NCBI GenBank assembly: GCA_013362835.1
Contig: JABFVJ010000176.1
Span: 1-8,524, forward strand
Direction: 5' to 3'
From: Nonomuraea sp.
GTDB taxonomy: Bacteria > Actinomycetota > Actinomycetes > Streptosporangiales > Streptosporangiaceae
DNA length: 8,524 nt
Positions 1-6,974 of the stretch are shown one piece after another (positions within the stretch are counted from its first letter, which is position 1; the number at the start of each line of letters is the position of its first letter). The translations under genes and the position numbers were made by a program. A model generated the notes under the pieces. The model was not told where the DNA came from and made no database searches. It worked only from the letters and a program-made list of their open reading frames with translations.

Positions 1-914
1 GGGTGTTGCTGACCGTGGCCTTCGACAAGCTGCCGACCGACTTCCCCTACACGTTGCTGGTGCCCCAGGACATCACCGAGCAGGTGCTGCTGGACCGGCT
101 GCGCGCCGCGGGCGGCACGGTGCACCGCCCGTACGAGATCATCGCCGTCGAGCAGGACGCCACGGGGGTCACCGCCACGACCGCCGAAGGCCGGGCGATC
201 CGCGCCTCCTACGTCGTCGGCGCGGACGGCATGCACAGCACCGTGCGCGAGCACACCGGGATCTCCTTCACCGGCGACACCTACGCCCAGTCGTTCGTGC
301 TCGCCGACGTACGCCTGAACCGGGCGGGGGCCGAGGACGAGGTCAGCCTGTACTTCGACCCGGCGGGCGTCACCGTGCTCGCCCCGCTGCCCGGCGGCCG
401 GCACCGGATCGTGGCGACGGTCGACGAGGCGCCCGAACGCCCGGACCGGGCCGCCGTGCAGGCGCTGCTCGACGCCCGCGGGCCGCGCAGCAGCCCGGCC
501 GAGGTCACCGAGCTGGTGTGGAGCTCCCGCTTCCGCGTCCACCACCGGCTGGCCGACCACTACCGCGCGGGCCGGATCTTCCTGGCCGGCGACGCCGCGC
601 ACGTGCACAGCCCGGCGGGTGGCCAGGGCATGAACACCGGCATCCAGGACGCGCTGAACCTGGCGGACAAGCTCACCGCGGTGCTGCGCGACGGCGCCCC
701 TGAGACGACGTTGGACGCGTACGAGGCCGAGCGGCGTCCGATCGCCGAGGAGGTGGTGGCCTTCACCCACAAGATGACGAAGATCGCGACCGTGGGCAGC
801 GGCCCCCTGCGCTCCCTGCGCAACACGGCCCTGCGCGCCCTCGACTGGATCCCCGCGGTGCACCGCACGATGGCGATGAACCTGTCGGAACTGGCCACCG
901 CCGACCGCCCCTGA
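1..914 (+). CDS. FAD-dependent monooxygenase (class A, PF01494 type), C-terminal part, cut by left edge
   Basis: Enters from the left edge in the frame whose first full codon is at position 3. The GTG there is probably an internal Val, because the N-terminal FAD-binding GxGxxG Rossmann motif (about the first 100 residues of the family) is missing. Over the 303 visible residues I see VVGADGMHSTVRE (about 71-83), the DG motif that contacts FAD and NADPH, and GRIFLAGDAAHVHSPAGGQG (about 190-209), the GD motif binding the FAD ribityl/pyrophosphate, followed by MNTGIQDALNLADKL. About 80 residues follow the GD motif, so the thioredoxin-like tail of PgaE/RdmE polyketide hydroxylases is absent; the full protein is probably near 400 residues. 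Such enzymes hydroxylate aromatic or phenolic substrates with O2 and NAD(P)H in the cytoplasm. The substrate cannot be read from the sequence. The gene converges with thrS, stop codon to stop codon, 15 bp apart. Confidence 0.9.
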   Translation, partial: VLLTVAFDKLPTDFPYTLLVPQDITEQVLLDRLRAAGGTVHRPYEIIAVEQDATGVTATTAEGRAIRASYVVGADGMHSTVREHTGISFTGDTYAQSFVLADVRLNRAGAEDEVSLYFDPAGVTVLAPLPGGRHRIVATVDEAPERPDRAAVQALLDARGPRSSPAEVTELVWSSRFRVHHRLADHYRAGRIFLAGDAAHVHSPAGGQGMNTGIQDALNLADKLTAVLRDGAPETTLDAYEAERRPIAEEVVAFTHKMTKIATVGSGPLRSLRNTALRALDWIPAVHRTMAMNLSELATADRP

Positions 915-933
915 CCCGCCGCCGGCGCGTCAG
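911..933. terminator. Candidate two-way terminator dyad spanning both converging stop codons
   Basis: Arms CTGAC (911-915) and GTCAG (929-933) enclose CGCC (917-920), loop GCC, and GGCG (924-927), with one C-C mismatch (916/928). The result is a 9-bp GC-rich stem with a 3-nt loop. The left arm contains the TGA of the monooxygenase (912-914) and the right arm contains the TCA that is the thrS stop on the minus strand (930-932). No T-run follows on either side, which is common for actinomycete terminators. Function is inferred only from position and dyad. Confidence 0.4.
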
Positions 934-2894
934 ACCTGGACGCGGCTCTCCACGGCGCTCACGATCTCGGCGATGGCCTCCTCGACGGGCACGCCGTTCT
1001 TCTGCTCGCCGTTGCGGTAGCGGAAGGACACCGCGCCGTTGGCGATGTCGTCGTCACCGGCCAGCAGCATGAACGGCACCTTGGCCTTCTGCGCGTTGCG
1101 GATCTTCTTCTGCATGCGGTCGTCGGCCGCGTCGACCTCGACCCTGATCCCGCGCTCGCCCAGCCGCTTGGCGACGTCGTGGAGGTAGGGGGCGTGGGCG
1201 TCGGCGATCGGGATGCCGACCACCTGCACCGGGGCGAGCCAGGGCGGGAACGCACCCGCGTAGTGCTCGGTGAGCACCCCGAGGAACCGCTCGACCGAGC
1301 CGAACAGCGCCCGGTGGATCATCACCGGCGTCTGCCGGGAGCCGTCGGCCGCCTGATACTCCAGGCCGAAGCGCTTGGGCTGGTTGAGGTCGAGCTGGAT
1401 GGTGGACAGCTGCCAGGTGCGGCCGATCGCGTCTTTGGCCTGCACGGAGATCTTCGGCCCGTAGAAGGCCGCGCCGCCGGGGTCGGCCACCAGGTGCAGC
1501 CCCGACTCGGTGGCGACCTGGCGCAACGCCTCGGTCGCCTCCTCCCACTCGGCCGGGTCGCCGATGAACTTCTCGGAGTCGTCGCGGGTGGACAGCTCGA
1601 GGTAGAAGTCGGCCAGGCCGAAGTCGCGCAGCACGCTGAGCACGAACCTCAGCAGCGACTTGATCTCGTCGGCCATCTGCTCGCGGGTGGTGTAGATGTG
1701 GGCGTCGTCCTGCGTCATGCCGCGCACCCGGGTCAGGCCGTGGACCACGCCCGACTTCTCGTAGCGGTAGACCGAGCCGAACTCGCACAGCCGCAGCGGC
1801 AGCTCGCGGTAGGAGCGCCCGCGCGCCCTGAAGATCAGGTTGTGCATCGGGCAGTTCATCGGCTTGACGCGGTATTCGACGCCCTCCAGCTCGAAGGCCG
1901 GGAACATGTCGTCGGCGTACCAGGGGAGGTGGCCGGACGTCTCGAACAGCGACGACTTGGTGATGTGCGGGGTGTTGACGAACTCGTAGCCGGCCTCCGC
2001 CTGCCGCCTGCGCATGTAGTCTTCCATCTCCTTGCGGATGATCCCGCCCTTGGGATGGAAGAGTGGCAGGCCGCTGCCCAGCTCCGGCGGGAAGCTGAAC
2101 AGGTCGAGCTCGGCGCCGAGCCTGCGGTGGTCGCGCTTCTCGGCCTCCTCCAGCAGCTTGAGGTATTCGTCCTGCTTGTCGCGGGACTCCCAGGCGGTGC
2201 CGTAGATGCGCTGGAGCTGCGGGTTCTTCTCGGTGCCGCGCCAGTAGGCGCCGCCGGAGCGCATGAGCTTGAACGCCGGGATCGACCGGGTGGAGGGCAC
2301 GTGGGGCCCCCGGCACAGGTCCTTCCAGCACAGCTCGCCGCTCTTGGCGTCGAGGTTGTCGTAGATGGTCAGCTGCCCGGCGCCGACCTCGACCGACTCC
2401 TCGTCGGCCGCGCCGCCCTTGAGCCCGATCAGCTCCAGCTTGTAGGGCTCGCCCGCCAGCTCCTCGCGCGCCTCCTCGTCGGAGACCGGCCGGCGGGAGA
2501 ACAGCTGCCCCTGCTTGACGATCTCCCGCATGCGCTTCTCGACGCGCTTGAGGTCGTCGGGGTTGAACGCCTGCTCGACGTCGAAGTCGTAGTAGAAGCC
2601 GTTTTCCACGGGCGGGCCGATGCCCAGCTTGGCCTCGGGGAACAGCTCCTGCACCGCCTGCGCCATGACGTGGGCGGTGGAGTGGCGGACGATGGCCCTG
2701 CCGTCCTCGCTGGAGATCTCGATCGGCTCGACCACGTCGTCGCCGGCCAGCGGGTGGGCGAGGTCGCGCGGCTCGCCGTTGACGCGGGCGGCGATGACCG
2801 TGCGGCCGTCGGCCTGGAGCGCCTCACCGGCCGTCGTGCCGGCCGCGACCACACGCTCGGCTCCGGCGAGGGTGATGCGTAGCTCGGCTGACAC
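930..2894 (-). CDS. thrS: Threonyl-tRNA synthetase
   Basis: Cytoplasmic class II aminoacyl-tRNA synthetase that charges tRNA-Thr and clears Ser-tRNA-Thr. The 654 residues match the family length. Order: TGS domain (about 4-60); editing domain with HSTAH (H71, H75) and KDLCRGPH (C194, H198), the four residues corresponding to E. coli H73/H77/C182/H186; catalytic core from about 255; anticodon-binding domain from [11 protein letters not shown] (about 552) to the end. The catalytic zinc ligands are in place: C348 in PMNCPMH, H399 in DDAHIY and H527 in VMIHRA. Motif 2 is [11 protein letters not shown]...RVRGMTQDD and motif 3 is [14 protein letters not shown] (R536). The start is GTG at 2894, chosen because AAGGGAG (2906-2900, minus) sits 5 nt upstream and the TGS domain starts at once. 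All catalytic and editing residues look intact. The HIT-family and pgsA genes that commonly follow thrS in actinobacteria are absent here; a converging monooxygenase lies there instead. It may be co-transcribed with the upstream GH25 gene. Confidence 0.97.
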   Translation of the reverse strand: MSAELRITLAGAERVVAAGTTAGEALQADGRTVIAARVNGEPRDLAHPLAGDDVVEPIEISSEDGRAIVRHSTAHVMAQAVQELFPEAKLGIGPPVENGFYYDFDVEQAFNPDDLKRVEKRMREIVKQGQLFSRRPVSDEEAREELAGEPYKLELIGLKGGAADEESVEVGAGQLTIYDNLDAKSGELCWKDLCRGPHVPSTRSIPAFKLMRSGGAYWRGTEKNPQLQRIYGTAWESRDKQDEYLKLLEEAEKRDHRRLGAELDLFSFPPELGSGLPLFHPKGGIIRKEMEDYMRRRQAEAGYEFVNTPHITKSSLFETSGHLPWYADDMFPAFELEGVEYRVKPMNCPMHNLIFRARGRSYRELPLRLCEFGSVYRYEKSGVVHGLTRVRGMTQDDAHIYTTREQMADEIKSLLRFVLSVLRDFGLADFYLELSTRDDSEKFIGDPAEWEEATEALRQVATESGLHLVADPGGAAFYGPKISVQAKDAIGRTWQLSTIQLDLNQPKRFGLEYQAADGSRQTPVMIHRALFGSVERFLGVLTEHYAGAFPPWLAPVQVVGIPIADAHAPYLHDVAKRLGERGIRVEVDAADDRMQKKIRNAQKAKVPFMLLAGDDDIANGAVSFRYRNGEQKNGVPVEEAIAEIVSAVESRVQV

Positions 2895-2899
2895 GGTGT

Positions 2900-2906
2900 C
2901 TCCCTT
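2900..2906 (-). promoter_or_regulatory. Ribosome binding site of thrS
   Basis: AAGGGAG on the minus strand, 5 nt (ACACC) before the GTG at 2894. It fixes the GTG as the start, since no ATG lies at the beginning of the TGS domain. Confidence 0.75.
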
Positions 2907-2914
2907 GGATCGCG

Positions 2915-2933
2915 CTCGATGCCCGGCACCGAG
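2915..2933 (-). promoter_or_regulatory. Hairpin between the GH25 gene and thrS (leader element or terminator)
   Basis: Read on the minus strand, arms CTCGGTGC and GCATCGAG pair over 8 bp (one G-U) around a CGG loop. The hairpin begins 25 nt after the GH25 stop codon (2961-2959) and ends 8 nt before the thrS ribosome binding site. It could end part of the GH25 transcript or act as a structured thrS leader. No T-run follows. No T-box fits: only 64 nt separate the genes, and no T-box-like specifier or antiterminator is visible. Confidence 0.35.
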
Positions 2934-2958
2934 GCTGGTTCGATGGTGAACACCGATG

Positions 2959-3564
2959 CTATCGCGGGTGAAACCCCAGCCTTGTCAGGTCCTGCCGGGT
3001 CCCGTGGAAGACGTTCCGGTCGAGCGGGCTGTTGGCATATTGGTGAATGGTCCAGTCCTGCCACGGGCGCGGCACCAGCGGCTCGCCGCGCGACCGCTCC
3101 GGGCAGGCGATCCACAGGGGGTATTCGGCGAGGCCCGCGCAGTTGCCCGCGCGGGCGAAGGAGTTGAACGTGTAGATGAACGGCCGCAGGCCCGCGTGCC
3201 GCTCGATGTGGTGACACCAGCGGCGCGCGTACCTGGCGACCTGCTCGGGCCGGCAGCCGTCGCCGGACTCCAGGTCGAGGGCCACCAGGTCGCCGCGGCG
3301 CAGGCCGCCCGCCGCCCTGATCACGGCCAGGAAGTGGCGGGCGTGCTCGATCGGGTCGCCCTTGGGCCTGGCGAAGTGGTACGCGCCGCAGACCAGCCAG
3401 CTCTCCCGCATGCCGGACCAGTTGCGGGTGAACCACTTGTCGGTCCAGTCGCCGCCTTCGGTCGCCTTGGCGAAGCCGAAGGAGATGCCGGCCTCGGCGT
3501 GGCCCGCCCAGTTGACCGAGCCCTGCCAGTTGGAGACGTCGATGCCATGCAGCAAGCGCTTCAC
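2959..3564 (-). CDS. Glycoside hydrolase family 25 muramidase (lysozyme-like), no signal peptide
   Basis: 201 residues, essentially one GH25 domain. GH25 enzymes cut the beta-1,4 bond between N-acetylmuramic acid and N-acetylglucosamine in peptidoglycan. Visible family motifs: GIDVSNWQG (7-15, acidic D9), FGFAKATEG (29-37), CGAYHFARP (59-67), VALDLES (94-100, D97 and proposed acid E99), IYTFNSF (130-136), PLWIA (149-153), WTIHQY (171-176) and LDRNVF (181-186, D182). D9, D97, E99 and D182 correspond to the active-site acids of Cpl-1-type lysozymes (D10, D92, E94, D182, from memory). There is no signal peptide, membrane segment or cell-wall-binding repeat, so export or release is unexplained and the protein resembles a bare phage endolysin domain. 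The GTG start at 3564 is the first usual start codon after the in-frame TAG of the upstream gene, but it has no good ribosome binding site, so the start is uncertain by a few codons. It lies 27 nt after the LLM gene and 64 nt before thrS. Confidence 0.88.
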   Translation of the reverse strand: MKRLLHGIDVSNWQGSVNWAGHAEAGISFGFAKATEGGDWTDKWFTRNWSGMRESWLVCGAYHFARPKGDPIEHARHFLAVIRAAGGLRRGDLVALDLESGDGCRPEQVARYARRWCHHIERHAGLRPFIYTFNSFARAGNCAGLAEYPLWIACPERSRGEPLVPRPWQDWTIHQYANSPLDRNVFHGTRQDLTRLGFHPR

Positions 3565-3591
3565 CTTGCCGGAGTTTATTGAGATGTCCCC

Positions 3592-4494
3592 CTATGAACC
3601 CTTCGACGCGCCGATGAGGAGCTCGCGGGTACGTTCGCGGTTGCCGAAGATCGAGCCGACGAAGTCGGTCACCCCCGCCTGACGCAGCTCCTCGATCTGG
3701 GCGCGCACGGAGTCCTCGTCGCCGACGATCGCCACGTCGCCGGGGCCGGCCGCGCCCTCCCTGTCGAGCATGGCGCGGTAGGAGGGGAGGGTGCCGTACA
3801 CGGCGAAGATCTCGTTGGCGCGGTCGACGGCGGCGGCGGGGTCGTCGGTGACGCAGACGGGCAGCGCGCAGACGATGCGCGGCGCCTCGCGGCCGGCCTC
3901 GGCCGCGGCGGCGGTGATGGTCGGGGTCACGTGGCCGGCGACCGTCTTCGGGCCGGTCATCCACAGGACGGTGCCGTCGGCGACCGTGCCCGCGAGCTTG
4001 AGCATGCGCGGGCCGAGCGCGGCGACGAGCACCGGGAAGCCCGCCCCTGGCGTGGTGAGCCTGAGGTCGGCCTTGAGCGTCTCGCCCGCGACCTTGACCT
4101 GCTCGCCGCGGCTCGCGGGGAGCAGGATGTCGAGGTATTCCTTCATGTGCCGGTAGGGGCGCTCGAAGCTGTAGCCGAACATGTGCTCGATGACGACCTG
4201 GTGGGACAGGCCGATGCCGAGCACGAGGCGGCCGCCGAGCGCGGCGTTGGCGGTCATCGCCTGCTGGGCGAGCGCCGCCGGGTGGCGTGGGTAGGTGGGC
4301 ACGACGGAGGTGCCGAGCTCGATGCCGGGCGTCTGGGCGCCGGCCACGGCCAGGGCGGTGAGGGCGTCGAGGCTGAAGATGTGGGACAGCCAGGCGGAGC
4401 TGAAGCCGTCGTCGGCGGCCTGCGCGATCTCGTCGCGGAGCGCGCCGATCGGGTCGGACCCTTGCCGTTCATTCAGGAAATATCCGAAACGCAT
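3592..4494 (-). CDS. LLM-class F420-dependent oxidoreductase (luciferase-like)
   Basis: 300 residues with the bacterial luciferase-like TIM-barrel fold. The opening MRFGYFLNERQGSDPIG, GTSVVPTYPRHP (61-72), GRLVLGIGLSHQVV (88-101), ERPYRHMKEYLDIL (111-124) and ALGPRMLKLAGTVADGTVLW (159-178) are typical of actinobacterial F420-linked members, close to the MSMEG_4879 type (TIGR03564, recalled). Such enzymes transfer hydride between F420 and an organic substrate, or use FMN; the substrate is unknown. Open frame extends to 4596, but I chose the ATG at 4494. The extra 34 residues are Arg/Pro-rich and unlike the family, and would overlap the start of divergent pgm. A GGAG lies 10 nt before this ATG. 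The first gene of a possible LLM-GH25-thrS transcript, ending in TAG 27 nt before the GH25 start. Confidence 0.9.
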   Translation of the reverse strand: MRFGYFLNERQGSDPIGALRDEIAQAADDGFSSAWLSHIFSLDALTALAVAGAQTPGIELGTSVVPTYPRHPAALAQQAMTANAALGGRLVLGIGLSHQVVIEHMFGYSFERPYRHMKEYLDILLPASRGEQVKVAGETLKADLRLTTPGAGFPVLVAALGPRMLKLAGTVADGTVLWMTGPKTVAGHVTPTITAAAAEAGREAPRIVCALPVCVTDDPAAAVDRANEIFAVYGTLPSYRAMLDREGAAGPGDVAIVGDEDSVRAQIEELRQAGVTDFVGSIFGNRERTRELLIGASKGS

Positions 4495-4594
4495 GGAAAC
4501 AGAACTCCATTCTGGAGGCGGTCGCGCCTGTATCTTCCCACGGCGCCGGGCGGCGCTCACCCGTCCGAAGGGGGCGGATTTGTAAAGTGGGCTC
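4495..4594. promoter_or_regulatory. Divergent promoter region between the LLM gene and pgm
   Basis: 100 bp between the two divergent start codons. On the plus strand TAAAGT (4583-4588) fits the actinomycete -10 pattern TANNNT, with the expected transcription start on or beside the pgm ATG at 4595. No convincing -35 is visible 16-19 nt upstream of it. On the minus strand I see no clear -10/-35 pair for the LLM gene. The region also holds the GGCGCC/GGCGCT imperfect dyad near 4541-4556 and the 4505-4517 hairpin. Confidence 0.5.
4505..4517 (-). promoter_or_regulatory. Small hairpin covering the LLM gene's ribosome binding site
   Basis: On the minus strand CTCCA (4517-4513 of the plus strand, reversed), loop GAA, then TGGAG: a perfect 5-bp dyad. 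The GGAG in the right arm is the only Shine-Dalgarno-like sequence for the ATG at 4494, so the stem could limit ribosome access. The stem is short and its effect is inferred. Confidence 0.35.
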
Positions 4595-6226
<1,632 letters not shown>

Positions 6227-6239
6227 GCGCCTGAGCGGT

Positions 6240-6263
6240 CCCGCGCCGGGCGGCCGGTGCGGG
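6240..6263. terminator. Two-way terminator hairpin between pgm and the DUF2786 gene
   Basis: CCCGC (6240-6244), G, CCGG (6246-6249), loop GCGG, CCGG (6254-6257), T, GCGGG (6259-6263). This gives a 10-bp stem on the pgm transcript with the G-U counted. It fills the gap between the two convergent stops (6226 and 6264). There is no T-run, as is usual for actinomycete stem-loops of this kind. Confidence 0.6.
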
Positions 6264-6959
6264 TCAGGTGAGTTCTGGAGCCGGGGCGGTGGGCATGCCG
6301 GTGCGGCCGAGGTCGGCGTGGCGGCCCGCCTCGACGCCGTCGCGGTAGCCGGTGCCGCTCGTCGTGGGCACCGACAGCCGGATGCGGGGATAACGGGCCG
6401 CGACGGCGAGGTCCACCTCGGCGCGGCGGTCGGCGAGCACCAGCGCCGTGCCCGCCGCGCGGCTCCCCGCCTCGGCCTCGGCCCGTGACTCGGCCTCGCG
6501 CAGCAGCCGGTACACCTCGTCGGTGAACCCCAGCAGCCACGACCGCCGGTAGGCGCGCGCCGTGGCGAGCTCGCCGGGCGGGCGTACGCGGGCCAGGCCG
6601 GAGGCCATCTGCAGCAGCAGCGACGTGGCCAGCAGGTCGGCACGTTCCAGGTCGGCGGCGAAGCCGAACACGTGCACCCGGTGGCCGCCGTCGCCGCGCC
6701 CGATCAGCAGCGGACGGCAGCGTACGGCCTGGGCGACCAGGCTCACCAGGCGGGCCTTCTCCCCGGCCCACGGGGGCGGCAGGGTGACGACGCGGTCGCC
6801 GGGGGTCTGGCGGGAGCCGGCCGGCGGGAGCGCGTCGATGCCGTACTTGGCCATGAGCGACGAGGCCGCCGCCATGAACGTGGCCCGTTCGTGCTCGTTG
6901 TCCGTGCGTTCGGCCTTGGCCAGGAGTTTCCTGACGCGGTCGAGCGTGCGCTCCCGCAA
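6264..6959 (-). CDS. DUF2786 domain protein, unknown function
   Basis: 231 residues. The N-terminus (about 1-42) matches DUF2786: a helical RVRKLLAKAERTDNEHE followed by FMAAASSLMAKYGID. The remainder is the usual partner region (DUF7168-like, by recall): WAGEKARLVSLVAQAVRC (64-81), VHVFGFAADLERADLLATSLLLQM (95-118), RRSWLLGFTDEVYRLL (138-153) and a late GYRDGVEAGRHADLG (204-218). DUF2786 proteins occur in phages, integrative elements and actinomycete chromosomes; no biochemical role is established that I know of. There is no signal peptide or membrane segment, so it is probably cytoplasmic. The start is TTG at 6959, set by AAGGGGAG (6974-6967, minus) 7 nt upstream. That ribosome binding site begins in the TAA stop of the upstream membrane gene, which argues for one operon with coupled translation. 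Confidence 0.82.
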   Translation of the reverse strand: MRERTLDRVRKLLAKAERTDNEHERATFMAAASSLMAKYGIDALPPAGSRQTPGDRVVTLPPPWAGEKARLVSLVAQAVRCRPLLIGRGDGGHRVHVFGFAADLERADLLATSLLLQMASGLARVRPPGELATARAYRRSWLLGFTDEVYRLLREAESRAEAEAGSRAAGTALVLADRRAEVDLAVAARYPRIRLSVPTTSGTGYRDGVEAGRHADLGRTGMPTAPAPELT

Positions 6960-6966
6960 AGACGTG

Positions 6967-6974
6967 CTCCCCTT
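6967..6974 (-). promoter_or_regulatory. Ribosome binding site of the DUF2786 gene, overlapping the upstream stop
   Basis: AAGGGGAG lies 7 nt before the TTG at 6959, and its first two bases are the last two of the TAA (6975-6973) ending the membrane gene. It decides the TTG start and suggests translational coupling. Confidence 0.7.

Noticed and set aside
3..5. GTG at position 3 as the true start of the monooxygenase
   Set aside because: Starting there would omit the FAD-binding Rossmann segment that the family requires, so the gene more likely begins left of the window.
1179..2882. 567-codon open frame on the plus strand opposite thrS
   Set aside because: Composition is that of a mirror of the real codons (Val/Leu/Gly/Arg/Glu-rich), there is no recognisable domain, and it lies fully inside thrS.
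3082..3106. CPERSRGE in the GH25 protein as a trace of a dispersed palindromic repeat insertion
   Set aside because: It resembles peptides encoded by known repeats in other bacteria, but only one copy is present and it fits the normal loop between PLWIA and the WTIHQY motif.
2429..3964. 511-codon minus-strand frame crossing three genes
   Set aside because: Arg/Pro-rich shadow in another frame of the LLM, GH25 and thrS genes.
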